This document shows, in pieces, positions 52,199-61,601 of a stretch of 64,000 bases of DNA (its first letter is position 1; the number at the start of each line of letters is the position of its first letter). Position numbers and translations under genes: made by a program. Source of the stretch: Yokenella regensburgei ATCC 49455 (GTDB taxonomy: Bacteria > Pseudomonadota > Gammaproteobacteria > Enterobacterales > Enterobacteriaceae); the NCBI RefSeq assembly GCF_000735455.1, contig NZ_JMPS01000069.1:1-64000 (forward strand). The letters are read 5' to 3'. The notes under the pieces are model-generated. The model saw only the letters and a list, made by a program, of their open reading frames with translations. It had not been told where the DNA came from and did no database searches.

Positions 52199-52310
52199 CT
52201 GTCTCGTCGCTGTCGTGTGCCGCTGCATTTGCGCATCTTTAGCTGGCGCAGACATTTCCTGACAGGTGCTGGCTTACTCTGAGAGCGTCAACTCAATTCG
52301 GGAGGGGAAA

Positions 52311-52967
52311 ATGTCTAACTGGCTCAATCAACTGCAGTCTCTGCTGGGGCAGAAAGCCGCGAGCGTCACCGGTGGTAAAACCGATGGCCTGAATAAACTA
52401 CTGGTGCCGGGCGCTATCGGCGGGCTGGCCGGTCTGTTACTGGCGAACAAGTCTTCGCGTAAGCTACTGGCGAAATATGGTACTGGTGCACTGCTGGTCG
52501 GCGGTGGGGCGGTTGCAGGCTCGGTATTGTGGAATAAGTACAAAACCCAGATGCCGAACGGGCAGCAGGCAGAAACGGCGACCGCACCGCCACCGGTGAC
52601 ATCGCTGGACACCCGCACCGAGCGTCTGATCCTGGCGCTGGTCTTTGCCGCAAAAAGTGATGGTCACATTGATGATAAAGAGCGTGCAGCTATCGAGCAA
52701 CAGCTGCAGGAGGCTGGTGTAGAGCAGCAGGGGCAGGCGCTGGTGGCGCAGGCCATGGCACAACCGCTGGATCCCAAACGTCTGGCACAGGACGTTAAGA
52801 GCGAAGAAGAGGCGCTGGAGCTTTATTTCCTGAGCTGTGCGGCTATCGATATCGATCACTTTATGGAGCGCAGCTACCTTGATGCCCTGGGCGATGCATT
52901 AAACATCCCCCGTGCGGTACGCGAAGAGATAGAACAGGATATACAGCGGCAAAAACAAGCACTTTAG
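52311..52967 (+). CDS. yebE: YebE, DUF533 inner-membrane protein
   Basis: From the ATG at 52311 (GGGAGGGG ribosome-binding site) the product has 218 residues (E. coli 219). A glycine-rich hydrophobic region (about 38-72) is followed by a helical TerB-like domain ([24 protein letters not shown], core AAKSDGHID). In E. coli it belongs to the Cpx envelope-stress regulon. I do not see a clear CpxR box here. In E. coli K-12 yebF and yebG lie between purT and yebE; both are absent from this window. Confidence 0.92.
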   Translation: MSNWLNQLQSLLGQKAASVTGGKTDGLNKLLVPGAIGGLAGLLLANKSSRKLLAKYGTGALLVGGGAVAGSVLWNKYKTQMPNGQQAETATAPPPVTSLDTRTERLILALVFAAKSDGHIDDKERAAIEQQLQEAGVEQQGQALVAQAMAQPLDPKRLAQDVKSEEEALELYFLSCAAIDIDHFMERSYLDALGDALNIPRAVREEIEQDIQRQKQAL

Positions 52968-53048
52968 TGCGTTTTGCTTCAGGTTTCGCTTGCATCGCCT
53001 GTCAGTTTTGCCACCCTTAGGGAATGTAAAACGTAAAAGCACAGCGAT

Positions 53049-55109
53049 ATGTTACCGAAAGCAAAAAAAATCCCCCACACCATGACTTTGCATGGTGATA
53101 CACGCGTTGATAATTACTTCTGGCTGCGCGACGACACCCGTTCGCAGCCGGAGGTGCTCGATTATCTGAAGCAGGAAAACGACTACGGCAAAAAGGTGAT
53201 GGCCTCCCAGCAGGCGCTGCAGGATCGGGTGCTGAAGGAGATTATCGACCGCATTCCGCCGCAGGAAACCTCTGCGCCCTATACGAAAAACGGCTACCGT
53301 TACCGCCATGAATACCAGCCTGGCAGCGAGTACGCGATTTACCAGCGCCAGTCCGTACAAAAGGCGGAGTGGGAAGCGTGGGATGTCCTGGTTGATGGTA
53401 ATCAGCGGGCGGCGGGCAGCGAGTTCTACACCCTTGGCGGGCTGGTTATTTCACCGGACAACCAGGTCATGGCGCTGGCAGAAGATTATCTCTCTCGTCG
53501 TCAGTACGGGGTGCGGTTGCGCCATCTCGGGACCGGTAACTGGTATCCGGAAACGCTGGACAACGTTGAGCCGGGGCTGGTCTGGGGTAATGATTCGCAG
53601 ACCCTCTACTACGTGCGCAAACATCCCACTACGCTGCTGCCGTATCAGGTCTGGCGGCATACGCTCGGTACACCGATGTCAGCCGACACGCTGGTGTATG
53701 AAGAGCAGGATGACATGTTCTACGTCAGCGTGCACAAAACCACCGATCGCCACTTTGTGCTGATCTATCTGGCAAGCTCCACCACCAGCGAAGTGCGGCT
53801 GCTGGATGCCGAGCTGCCGGATGCGGAACCGACGGTGTTCCTGCCACGACGCAAAGATCACGAGTACAGCGTCGATCACTATCAGCATCATTTCTACATT
53901 CGCTCAAATCGTGAAGGGAAAAACTTCGGCCTGTACCGCTCTGCGGTGCGCGAAGAGAGTCAGTGGGAAACGCTGATCCCGGCGCGGGAAGAGGTGATGC
54001 TGGAAGGGTTTACGCTCTTTACCGACTGGCTGGTCGTGGAAGAGCGTCAGCAGGGCCTGACCAGCCTGCGACAAATCAATCGTCATACCCGTGAGTCGAC
54101 CGGGATAGCGTTTGACGATCCGGCCTACGTGACCTGGGTTGCTTATAACCCTGAGCCTGAAACCTCGCGTCTGCGCTACGGCTACTCTTCGATGACCACT
54201 CCGGATACGCTGTTCGAACTGGATATGGATACCGGTGAACGGCGGGTGATTAAGCAGCAGGAGGTGAAGGGCTTTGATGCCAGCCTGTATCGCAGCGAGC
54301 ACCTGTGGGTGAAGGCGCGGGACGGCGTGGAGGTGCCGGTGTCGCTGGTGTATCATCGGGAGCATTTCCGCAAAGGGCATAATCCGCTGCTGGTTTACGG
54401 CTACGGCTCCTACGGTGCCAGCATGGATGCCGATTTTAGCGGTAGCCGCCTGAGCCTGCTCGATCGTGGTTTTGTTTTTGCCATCGCCCACATCCGTGGC
54501 GGCGGCGAGCTGGGACAGCAGTGGTATGAAGACGGCAAGTTTCTGCAGAAGATGAACACCTTCAACGATTATCTCGACGTGTGCGATGCCTTACTGGAAC
54601 AGGGTTATGGCGACCGCGAGCTATGTTTCGGCATGGGCGGTAGCGCCGGAGGCATGCTGATGGGAACGGTGATAAACCTGCGTCCGGAGCTGTTCCGCGG
54701 CGTGGTGGCCCAGGTGCCGTTCGTCGACGTAGTGACGACGATGCTGGACGAATCTATCCCGCTTACCACCGGTGAATTTGAAGAGTGGGGCAACCCGCAG
54801 GATGCCGAATACTACTTCTACATGAAAAGCTACAGCCCGTACGATAACGTCGAAGCCAAAGCGTATCCGCATCTGCTGGTCACCACCGGATTGCATGACT
54901 CACAGGTGCAGTACTGGGAGCCTGCGAAATGGGTGGCGAAACTGCGGGAGCGCAAAACCGACGACAATCTGCTGATGCTATGTACCGACATGGACTCCGG
55001 GCACGGAGGAAAATCCGGGCGTTATAAAAGCTACGAAGGGGTGGCGCTGGAATACACGTTTCTGATAGCGCTGGCCCAGCAGACGCTGCCGGGCCAGGCG
55101 GAGCGGTAG
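53049..55109 (+). CDS. ptrB: Oligopeptidase B
   Basis: PtrB is a serine peptidase of the prolyl oligopeptidase family (S9A) that cuts peptides after Arg and Lys. The 686 residues equal the E. coli length. An N-terminal beta-propeller gates the active site. The catalytic domain has the serine in [13 protein letters not shown], the histidine in [12 protein letters not shown] and YGSYGASMD nearby. It is cytoplasmic, with no signal peptide. The gene converges on exoX. Confidence 0.97.
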   Translation: MLPKAKKIPHTMTLHGDTRVDNYFWLRDDTRSQPEVLDYLKQENDYGKKVMASQQALQDRVLKEIIDRIPPQETSAPYTKNGYRYRHEYQPGSEYAIYQRQSVQKAEWEAWDVLVDGNQRAAGSEFYTLGGLVISPDNQVMALAEDYLSRRQYGVRLRHLGTGNWYPETLDNVEPGLVWGNDSQTLYYVRKHPTTLLPYQVWRHTLGTPMSADTLVYEEQDDMFYVSVHKTTDRHFVLIYLASSTTSEVRLLDAELPDAEPTVFLPRRKDHEYSVDHYQHHFYIRSNREGKNFGLYRSAVREESQWETLIPAREEVMLEGFTLFTDWLVVEERQQGLTSLRQINRHTRESTGIAFDDPAYVTWVAYNPEPETSRLRYGYSSMTTPDTLFELDMDTGERRVIKQQEVKGFDASLYRSEHLWVKARDGVEVPVSLVYHREHFRKGHNPLLVYGYGSYGASMDADFSGSRLSLLDRGFVFAIAHIRGGGELGQQWYEDGKFLQKMNTFNDYLDVCDALLEQGYGDRELCFGMGGSAGGMLMGTVINLRPELFRGVVAQVPFVDVVTTMLDESIPLTTGEFEEWGNPQDAEYYFYMKSYSPYDNVEAKAYPHLLVTTGLHDSQVQYWEPAKWVAKLRERKTDDNLLMLCTDMDSGHGGKSGRYKSYEGVALEYTFLIALAQQTLPGQAER

Positions 55110-55117
55110 CAACCAGG

Positions 55118-55777
55118 CTACTCCCCGAGATAGTGGCGCAGCGTGAGGCGCAGCTCCGGGCTCATACGATCCAGATTATTGAATAGCCAGCGCAGATAAC
55201 CTGGGTCGTTTTGCGCCACTTCCGCCACCGGCTTGCCACGATATTTGCCAAAGCTAAAGGTGGTCAGCAAGGCAGGGCGGCCGGTCACATCGGCCATGTC
55301 GTCCGGCGTCCAGCCTGAGACGTTCATAATATCAATCAGCAGCGCGGCGGTGATGTAGCAGTCATACAGGGCGCGGTGATGGTGCAGGCCCGGCGGCGTC
55401 GCGACGTTGAGCTTACGCGACTTGTACAACGCCATATTGCTGTACTTAATGCCTGGCCACAGGCGGCGGGCGAGCTTCATGGTGCAAATCCACTCCCCCT
55501 GCATCTCAGGCAACACGCGGCGGTCGAAGCTGGCGTTATGTGCCACGTACCATGGGCTACCCTGATAGCCCGGGATCACTTCTTCAATCCACGGTTTGTC
55601 GATAACCATCGCTTCGGTGATGCGGTGGATGGCCATTGCCTGCGGGCTGATTGGCCTGTCCGGGCGAACCAGATGGCTCATAGGATTGGTGATTTGACCG
55701 TCGACGACGTCCACCGAGGCAATCTCGACGATCCCTCCTTGCAGGTCGCAGGTTTCCGTATCAATGACGCGCAGCAT
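55118..55777 (-). CDS. exoX: Exodeoxyribonuclease X
   Basis: ExoX is a DnaQ-family 3'-5' exonuclease that helps mismatch and UV repair. The 219 residues are one fewer than in E. coli. Exo motifs are visible: MLRVIDTETCDLQGGIVEIA (core DTET), VAHNASFDRRVL and HHHRALYDCYITAALL. Its stop lies eight bases from the ptrB stop. Confidence 0.95.
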   Translation of the reverse strand: MLRVIDTETCDLQGGIVEIASVDVVDGQITNPMSHLVRPDRPISPQAMAIHRITEAMVIDKPWIEEVIPGYQGSPWYVAHNASFDRRVLPEMQGEWICTMKLARRLWPGIKYSNMALYKSRKLNVATPPGLHHHRALYDCYITAALLIDIMNVSGWTPDDMADVTGRPALLTTFSFGKYRGKPVAEVAQNDPGYLRWLFNNLDRMSPELRLTLRHYLGE

Positions 55778-55801
55778 GGCTCACTCCAGCCAGTAAAACG
55801 G

Positions 55802-56458
55802 TTAGCGTAATGGAATGATGTCGCCTTGCCAACCCCGATCGCTGCGCTGTCCGGTAAGCAATAGCTCACCGCCATCGGCACGAACCACCAGTTGGCCCTG
55901 TTCATCCCACAGAGCACTGCCCCCGAGCAACGAGCCGTTGGCGTAGTCGGATTTCAGTACCGCAATCGCGTACTTATGGGCAAAGCGCTGCAGTGATGCG
56001 CGGGAAAGCTGCTGATGTGATTCATCCGGACAGTCGCTGGTGGCGAGCAATGAGGCACGCGGGTCGAGATCGTCGGCTGCCGCGTCGTGCGCCAGAACGC
56101 TGACCTGGCCTGGAAGTGGGGCCAGGCAGGTGCCTTTTCCCTGTGGGCAGGTTAGCGGCTGCGGGTTGTCCGGTACAAAGATGGCGAGCCCTTTAATAAG
56201 CTCATCATTTTGCTGCAGCGGTAAGCCGGTAATGATGGTCATCTGGTGGCGCGTCGCGGCGGCGGCGAGAGGCTGGAGCTCATCGGCATTCGGTGGGGGG
56301 CAAAGCGCCGGGCCAGTAAGCGACAGTTCAGGAAATACTAAAATTTCACACGCTGCGCGGGCGGCAGCGTCGATAAAACGTAAATGATGGGCGATATTTT
56401 CCGCAACGCTGCGGTTGCGGGGCTCGTACTGAGCAGCAGCAATAGTCCATGCAGTCAT
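55802..56458 (-). CDS. yobB: YobB, carbon-nitrogen hydrolase (nitrilase-like)
   Basis: The 218 residues equal E. coli YobB. It is a nitrilase-superfamily protein with the active-site glutamate region EILVFPELSLTGPAL near residue 40. Whether a full Glu-Lys-Cys triad is present is uncertain: no canonical cysteine motif is obvious in the C-terminal half, where SDYANGSLLGGSALWDEQG is seen. The substrate is unknown. It lies 24 bases upstream of exoX on the same strand. Confidence 0.9.
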   Translation of the reverse strand: MTAWTIAAAQYEPRNRSVAENIAHHLRFIDAAARAACEILVFPELSLTGPALCPPPNADELQPLAAAATRHQMTIITGLPLQQNDELIKGLAIFVPDNPQPLTCPQGKGTCLAPLPGQVSVLAHDAAADDLDPRASLLATSDCPDESHQQLSRASLQRFAHKYAIAVLKSDYANGSLLGGSALWDEQGQLVVRADGGELLLTGQRSDRGWQGDIIPLR

Positions 56459-56554
56459 AGTGGCATCCTTAACACAAATTTCAGACTCTCATCCTGAGAG
56501 GATCCCCTTAAGAATAACAGGGTTAATGTAATTATGTGTAACCGATGGTAATGC

Positions 56555-56785
56555 TTATTTACTTTTTGGCTCGTAGGGCAGGCGAGAAAGAGATACTGAC
56601 GCCAGGCGGTGCGCGATTAAGCGCTCGCGAAACCAGCCGCGAAGATGTTCAGGCTGCTCACGCTCTACCACTTCGGCGACCACCGGCATATTGTAACGTT
56701 CTTTGAAGACCACTCCGGCGGCGGCAAGATCGACGTTAACTTTATCCATCTCTTCCTGGGGAAGGTTGGCCAGATTGGCGTACAT
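56555..56785 (-). CDS. holE: DNA polymerase III theta subunit
   Basis: HolE is the small subunit that binds and stabilises the epsilon proofreading subunit. The 76 residues equal E. coli, with [36 protein letters not shown] and [19 protein letters not shown] conserved. GAGAGGAGAACG gives a strong ribosome-binding site. Transcribed alone. Confidence 0.95.
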   Translation of the reverse strand: MYANLANLPQEEMDKVNVDLAAAGVVFKERYNMPVVAEVVEREQPEHLRGWFRERLIAHRLASVSLSRLPYEPKSK

Positions 56786-56918
56786 GGCGTTCTCCTCTCA
56801 ATAACGCAAAATGACTCAGGGTGTCGCAGAATGGCAAATCCATGGTGGGGAGCCTCGACGCACGGATTATACAAGGTTATTCTCTGCATCACATACATAA
56901 CAAAAAGGAATGAAGAAA

Positions 56919-57293
56919 ATGGGAACAACTGCATCGCGAATTTTATGCGCTTCGGCGCTGATGGCGGCACTGCTCACCAGCACCAGCGTCCTGGCGCACG
57001 CGCATCTGAAACATCAGGAGCCCGCTGCGGATGCCGTGGTGACCACCTCGCCAAAGGCCCTGACGCTGAATTTTTCTGAAGGCATCGAAGCCAAATTTAG
57101 CGGTCTGACGCTGACCGGTCCAAAAGAGATGAAGACAGCCATCGGCACGGCGACGGTGAATGCCAACGATAATACTCAGCTTGTCGTTGCGCTGAACCAA
57201 CCGCTGGCGGCGGGCGACTATCGTGTTGACTGGCACGTGGTGTCCGTTGACGGGCATAAAACCAAAGGGCAGTACCATTTCAGCGTGAAATAA
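56919..57293 (+). CDS. yobA: CopC-domain periplasmic protein YobA
   Basis: This is a CopC-like copper-resistance protein of 124 residues, the E. coli length, from the ATG at 56919 with AAGGAA eight bases upstream; an ATG at 56910 overlaps that site. The signal peptide ends near SVLA. The mature protein begins HAHLKHQEP, whose histidines are the typical N-terminal copper ligands, and ends with DWHVVSVDGHKTKGQYHFSV. yebZ follows two bases after. Confidence 0.95.
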   Translation: MGTTASRILCASALMAALLTSTSVLAHAHLKHQEPAADAVVTTSPKALTLNFSEGIEAKFSGLTLTGPKEMKTAIGTATVNANDNTQLVVALNQPLAAGDYRVDWHVVSVDGHKTKGQYHFSVK

Positions 57294-57295
57294 TC

Positions 57296-58165
57296 ATGCT
57301 GACCTCACTGTGGATTGGCCTGCGCTTTGTCCATTTCGTCTCCCTGATGGCGGCGTTTGGCGGAGCCTTGTACAGCGGGTGGTGGGCGCCAGTGAGTTTG
57401 CGCCGTCTGCTGAGCCATCGTTATCAGGGGATGATGCGCTTATCGCTTTTCGTAAGCGCGATTTCTGCACTGCTGATGATGATGGTGCAGGGTGGGATGA
57501 TGGGCGATGGCTGGGGCGACGTTGTGCAGCCGGACATCTGGCTGGCGGTGGCGGGTACCCGCTTCGGTGCGATTTGGGTCTGGCAAATTGCGCTGGCGTG
57601 GCTGTCGATTGCGGTATTACTGCTTCGTCCGCACCGGGTGATGCCGGTGTTGCTTATTCTGCTGTGCATACAGCTTATCCTTCAGGCCAGTATCGGCCAT
57701 GCGGCCATGCGTGAGGGATTACCCGGTACTCTGCAGCGCCTCAATCATGCATTACACTTGCTGTTTGCCGCCACCTGGTTTGGTGGACTTCTCCCTTTCC
57801 TCTACTGTTTACGGCTGGCCCAGGGGCGCTGGCGGCAACAGGCTATCTACACCATGATGCGGTTTTCGCGCTACGGCCATCTGGCGGTGGGCGGCGTGAT
57901 TGCCACGGGTATCATTAATGCGCTGCTCATTCAGGGATCGCTGATCGGTGATTCGGCATGGGGCACTATGCTGTTGGTAAAATGTGCGCTGGTGGCGCTG
58001 ATGGTGGTAATTGCTTTAATGAACCGGTATGTTCTGGTGCCACGATTTGCCTCAAACCCGCAACACGCGCAGCAGATATTTATCCGTACTACCCAGGCAG
58101 AGATCCTGCTGGGGGTGCTGGTTCTGCTCGCCGTCAGTCTGTTTGCAACCTGGGAACCCTTCTGA
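57296..58165 (+). CDS. yebZ: CopD-family inner-membrane protein YebZ
   Basis: This is a CopD-domain membrane protein of 289 residues (E. coli 290) with about eight hydrophobic helices. Conserved histidines lie in RFVHFVSLMAAFGGALY, SIGHAAMREG and LNHALHLLFAATWFGGLLP. It is probably a partner of YobA in copper handling. It forms the yobA-yebZ-yebY operon. Confidence 0.94.
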   Translation: MLTSLWIGLRFVHFVSLMAAFGGALYSGWWAPVSLRRLLSHRYQGMMRLSLFVSAISALLMMMVQGGMMGDGWGDVVQPDIWLAVAGTRFGAIWVWQIALAWLSIAVLLLRPHRVMPVLLILLCIQLILQASIGHAAMREGLPGTLQRLNHALHLLFAATWFGGLLPFLYCLRLAQGRWRQQAIYTMMRFSRYGHLAVGGVIATGIINALLIQGSLIGDSAWGTMLLVKCALVALMVVIALMNRYVLVPRFASNPQHAQQIFIRTTQAEILLGVLVLLAVSLFATWEPF

Positions 58166-58181
58166 TACGAAGATGACGATG

Positions 58182-58523
58182 ATGATGAAGAAAATAGTGC
58201 TTTCACTGCTGTTGTTGACGGCAACCTCTGCGGCGTTTGCTGCACCACAGGTGATTACCGTCAGTCGTTTTGAAATTGGTAAAGATAAATGGGCATTCAA
58301 CCGCGAAGAGGTGATGCTGACCTGCCGTACCGGCAAGGCGTTGTTCGTTATCAACCCCAGTACTCTGGTGCAGTACCCGTTGAATGATGTGGCTGAGGAT
58401 CAGGTAGCGAAGGGGCAGGTCAACGCGCAGCCCTTAGACGTGATCCGTATCGAAGATCCACAACATAAAGGGCAGAAAATGAGCCTCACCCCCTTTATTG
58501 AGCGCGCAGAGAAGCTCTGTTAG
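58182..58523 (+). CDS. yebY: YebY, DUF2511 periplasmic protein
   Basis: From the ATG at 58182 (MMKKIVLSLLLLTATSAAFA) the product is 113 residues, the E. coli length. A signal peptide is clear and the mature protein has two cysteines (MLTCRTG and AEKLC) that may form a disulphide. Neighbouring yobA and yebZ suggest a copper-related role. The start among four nearby ATG codons is the least certain part. A terminator follows. Confidence 0.93.
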   Translation: MMKKIVLSLLLLTATSAAFAAPQVITVSRFEIGKDKWAFNREEVMLTCRTGKALFVINPSTLVQYPLNDVAEDQVAKGQVNAQPLDVIRIEDPQHKGQKMSLTPFIERAEKLC

Positions 58524-58554
58524 TTCATAAAAATATCTGACTGATTTCCAATAA

Positions 58555-58591
58555 AAAACCGCGGACTTTCTTTGCGAAAGCCCGCGGTTTT
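58555..58591 (+). terminator. yobA-yebZ-yebY terminator
   Basis: CCGCGG arms flanked by AAAA and TTTT enclose a further CTTTC/GAAAG stem, making a long hairpin with only one mismatch. Confidence 0.88.
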
Positions 58592-58679
58592 AACATTTCT
58601 TTGCCGTTTACCGGTGTTTTTTTTCTGACCACTTTTGTCGCGGACTGGAAAACCTGGCACGGTCATCTATTCTTATAGT

Positions 58680-58782
58680 GCAAGGCGACTTAGCCTGCAT
58701 TAATGCCAACTTTTAGCGCACGGCTCTCTCCCAAGAGCCATTTCCCTGGACCGAATACAGGAATCGTATTCGGTCTCTTTTT
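58680..58782 (+). ncRNA. sdsR: Small RNA SdsR (RyeB)
   Basis: The sequence from GCAAGGCGACTTAGCCTGCA to the terminal T run matches E. coli and Salmonella SdsR almost base for base, including CGCACGGCTCTCTCCCAAG and the terminator stem GACCGAATAC/GTATTCGGTC. SdsR is a sigma-S-dependent, Hfq-bound sRNA that represses mRNAs including mutS, ompD and tolC. The upstream CTATTCTTA fits a sigma-S -10 element. It sits between yebY and pphA as in E. coli. The antisense RNA RyeA (SraC) would come from the minus strand across it; its ends cannot be set by eye. Confidence 0.93.
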
Positions 58783-59193
58783 ATCTGCTTTACGCATCAA
58801 GGCGTTAGCAGGGGATAGCCTAAAACATCCGAAATTTTCCAAATGACGCTGCTTCGGGCTTTTCTTCTTATACCACAACCGATCTGGCCTTAACATTTCT
58901 TTTACACAAAAAATCGACAAAATACGCGCGATTACTACAATTCCGGTGAGGGGTGATATTTTCTGAAAATTACAATCGCGCTCTGTTATTTTTGCGCAAA
59001 AGCGCGCATGCTGTGCGCAGCGTAGCTACAGCCTCAGTTTCCGGGTTTTGCGTGGTTTACTTTATGTCACCGTGACGTCAAGTTCGCCGACTGTTTTACT
59101 GTCACTCGCTCCATATGTACCGCATAAAGAGTGATGAAGGGATTCGTTTTTCCTTACGCGTTACCTGAATCTATACACTCAGAGTAAACACTG
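58783..59193. other. Region between sdsR and the LpxP-type gene
   Basis: The first part (to about 58960) is conserved sequence that in E. coli lies under the minus-strand RNA RyeA; the track of its promoter is not certain here. The rest is AT-rich and must carry the promoter for the acyltransferase gene. A pair of GGTTT-type half-sites (59044 and 59054) is spaced 10 rather than 11 bases, so it does not qualify as a PhoP box. No gene is supported. Confidence 0.4.
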
Positions 59194-60108
59194 ATGTCTG
59201 TTGCTTTTGATAAATCGCTGCTCCATCCTCGTCACTGGCTGACCTGGTTCGGACTTGGGCTTCTCTGGCTCATCGTTCAGCTTCCTTACCCGCTGCTCTA
59301 TCTTCTTGGTTCTTCCCTGGGCCGTGCTTCTCGCCGTTTTCTCAAACGCCGGGAGCGAATTGCTGCCCGCAACATTGAGCTTTGCTTTCCTGACATGGAT
59401 GCCTGTGCGCGCAACAAAATGGTCGAACAAAACTTCATCTCGTTGGGGATGGGGCTGATAGAGACAGGGATGGCATGGTTCTGGAGCGATGCGCGCGTTA
59501 AAAAGTGGTTTGATGTTGAAGGATATGAAAACCTGACCCGTGCACTGGAAGCTAAAAAAGGTGTGATGGTGGTGGGGATCCATTTTATGTCGCTTGAGCT
59601 CGGTGGCCGGGTGATGGGGCTATGCCGTCCGATGATGGCGACCTATCGCCAGCACAACAGCCCGCTGATGGAATATGTGCAAACCAAAGGGCGTTTACGT
59701 TCCAATAAAGCGATGATCGACAGACGTAACCTGCGTGGTCTGGTTCAGGCACTGAAATCAGGAGAAGCCGTATGGTTCGCCCCCGATCAGGATTACGGCC
59801 CGAAAGGCAGCGTGTTCGCTCCGTTCTTTTCCGTGCAGGATGCCGCCACAACTAACGGGACCTACGTGCTGTCGAAGCTCTCCGGCTCGGCACTGTTGAC
59901 CATCACCATGGTGCGCAAAGCGACGAAAGACGGTTATCGCCTGTATATCAGCGAGGCCATCAATGATTATCCGTCAGAGGATGAATTGAAAGCGGCGTGC
60001 TTTATGAATCGGATTATTGAGAAGGAAATCCTGCGGGCACCCGACCAATATCTGTGGGTGCATCGTCGCTTTAAAACGCGCCCGGCGGGCGGCACATCGT
60101 TGTACTAA
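59194..60108 (+). CDS. LpxP-type lipid A acyltransferase
   Basis: This is a lipid A late acyltransferase of 304 residues, closer to E. coli LpxP (306, palmitoleoyl transfer in the cold) than to LpxM. Matching stretches include HPRHWLTWFGLGLLWLIVQL, WFDVEGYENL and LELGGRVMGLCRPMMATYR. The HX4(D/E) motif is HFMSLE, and WFAPDQDYG is intact. A membrane anchor lies at about 17-38. In E. coli lpxP lies elsewhere on the chromosome, so this is either a relocated lpxP or a second paralogue. The chain it adds cannot be told from sequence. Neighbours include a VirK-family gene, whose relatives occur beside msbB-type genes in Shigella. Confidence 0.88.
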   Translation: MSVAFDKSLLHPRHWLTWFGLGLLWLIVQLPYPLLYLLGSSLGRASRRFLKRRERIAARNIELCFPDMDACARNKMVEQNFISLGMGLIETGMAWFWSDARVKKWFDVEGYENLTRALEAKKGVMVVGIHFMSLELGGRVMGLCRPMMATYRQHNSPLMEYVQTKGRLRSNKAMIDRRNLRGLVQALKSGEAVWFAPDQDYGPKGSVFAPFFSVQDAATTNGTYVLSKLSGSALLTITMVRKATKDGYRLYISEAINDYPSEDELKAACFMNRIIEKEILRAPDQYLWVHRRFKTRPAGGTSLY

Positions 60109-60129
60109 CGCTTCCCTGCGCCTGAGCGT

Positions 60130-60273
60130 TTACTCAGGCGCTTCAATTGCTGGATACAGCCAGGTTTCAATCCAGCTGGATACAATCCACACCTGGTCGC
60201 TGAAAATAAACCACAACCCAAACGCCAGAACGGCTACTAACAGTAGCAGCAGCGCAATTTCCGTTTTACTCAT
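60130..60273 (-). CDS. Small membrane protein, 47 residues
   Basis: From the ATG at 60273 this frame encodes 47 residues: a short N-terminus (MSKTE), one strongly hydrophobic helix (IALLLLLVAVLAFGLWFIF), and an acidic, Trp-rich tail ending in EAPE. The composition is that of a single-pass inner-membrane peptide. The ribosome-binding site is weak. I do not recognise it. It lies head-to-head with neither neighbour and converges on the LpxP-type gene. An open frame extends upstream to 60360 but looks non-coding. Confidence 0.6.
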   Translation of the reverse strand: MSKTEIALLLLLVAVLAFGLWFIFSDQVWIVSSWIETWLYPAIEAPE

Positions 60274-60439
60274 AACCGCAGCAACCTGAATCTTTAAGAA
60301 TGTACGTCGTGTCGAGCCTGAACATGACAGGCGATTGCGGGGGTGCAAACGGCCATGCATAGTTTGTGTGCAATGGACAAGATTAGTTCATTGTGCCGGA
60401 GGATTATTTTTACGGCAAGCGAGCGTGCGGGGAGAGGGA

Positions 60440-60469
60440 AACCCTGCTTCCGGGGTATGAAGCAGGGTT
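60440..60469 (-). terminator. Terminator-like hairpin after the VirK-family gene
   Basis: A perfect 11-bp inverted repeat (AACCCTGCTTC and its complement) with an eight-base loop lies seven bases after the stop. There is no long T run, so termination is likely but not certain. Confidence 0.6.
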
Positions 60470-60476
60470 GATAGGG

Positions 60477-61421
60477 TTAGCGCAGCAGGCTATCCACCTG
60501 TTCAGCCAGTGAATCCAGGAGCTGGAAGCGGCGACGGTATTCTGAACGTTTCTTGCTGGCAATCTCTTCAATCGATTTACGTTCAAGCTGCAGCGGCAAA
60601 CGCCAGCGCCATTTTGTTTCTTTAACGCCTTCGACAGACGACCAGAACTCATCGTAACTGGCATGGAAATGACGGCCCTTGCTCAGGCGATAGCGCAGCG
60701 CACGGAACACGTGACCGTTGTCGCTCACGCCAGAGACCGCCGTTATGTTGGTGCGGGATGCCAACAGCCAGATGAACTCCATCAGCAGACGTTTCGGGAA
60801 CAGGCCGTAGCAGGCGCGGGTGGCGTGCTTAATGACTTCATGTGGCACATCACGGCGCGGCCCCTGCAGACCACCAATCACCAGCTGCCAGCCCGCGGCA
60901 TCACGGGCCACGCTGAACGTCACGCTGGCGAGCAGCGTCCGGCTGTTATCGTGCAGCCACAGCGTGGTTTCACCTTCGCGTTCGGCTTTGCGGGCGCAGG
61001 AGGCGGAGAGCGTAAATACCGCATCGTCCTTACCCTGCAGCTGAAGCAACGGCACTTCGTCAGGCGCGGTCATCGCATCGGCGAGACGGGTGTTGCCCAG
61101 CGAATCGACAAACTGATAGTGGCTAATGACGGCGTCCGCACGCTGTGCCGCACTCATGCCGAGCGTTAAATACTGGCGGTGCGGTTTGCTCGGCAGGGTG
61201 ACCTGCGCATTAAGCAGTTGCATGAAATTCGGGCGCTGCGACAGGCTATCCAGCATCCGGTGCGTCGGGCGATAGAAAAGCAGCGTACGCAGCAAAAATT
61301 TCAGCCGATACTCGGTTTTTTTCCAGATGGGCGCGGGTGCGAGCTTCCCGGTCACCAGCGCAGAAACCAGGTTCTGGTGCTGGAGTGGCGCCTGAGCGCT
61401 GTGCAGGCTGTTATCTGTCAC
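60477..61421 (-). CDS. VirK/YbjX family protein (DUF535)
   Basis: The 314-residue product starts at a GTG (61421) behind AAAGGGG. It belongs to the VirK/YbjX family, marked by LGGLQGPRRDVPHEVIKHATRACYGLFPKRLLMEF (core LQGPRRD and THACYGL-like ATRACYGLFPKR) and SDNGHVFRALRY. Relatives include Salmonella VirK and E. coli YbjX, which are PhoP-controlled and tied to resistance to host peptides. The biochemical activity is unclear. E. coli has ybjX elsewhere, so this may be an extra copy. There is no signal peptide. Confidence 0.87.
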   Translation of the reverse strand: MTDNSLHSAQAPLQHQNLVSALVTGKLAPAPIWKKTEYRLKFLLRTLLFYRPTHRMLDSLSQRPNFMQLLNAQVTLPSKPHRQYLTLGMSAAQRADAVISHYQFVDSLGNTRLADAMTAPDEVPLLQLQGKDDAVFTLSASCARKAEREGETTLWLHDNSRTLLASVTFSVARDAAGWQLVIGGLQGPRRDVPHEVIKHATRACYGLFPKRLLMEFIWLLASRTNITAVSGVSDNGHVFRALRYRLSKGRHFHASYDEFWSSVEGVKETKWRWRLPLQLERKSIEEIASKKRSEYRRRFQLLDSLAEQVDSLLR

Positions 61422-61601
61422 GGTAAATACCCCTTTATCATTCTGAGAATATTGTAAAGGGGAACGGCCTCTGAATTGTCCTGTGCGCTGATTATATTCC
61501 GCTTTTGTTTAACCGCTGTTGAGGTAAAAAGATCACATCGCTTTTTGCTTATCGTAATTAGATATTTATTTCTATACTCAAATTTAGGAGGGGAGTTGAT
61601 T

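Noticed and set aside
59044-59059. PhoP box before the LpxP-type gene
   Set aside because: The half-sites GGTTTT and GGTTTA are 10 bases apart instead of 11.
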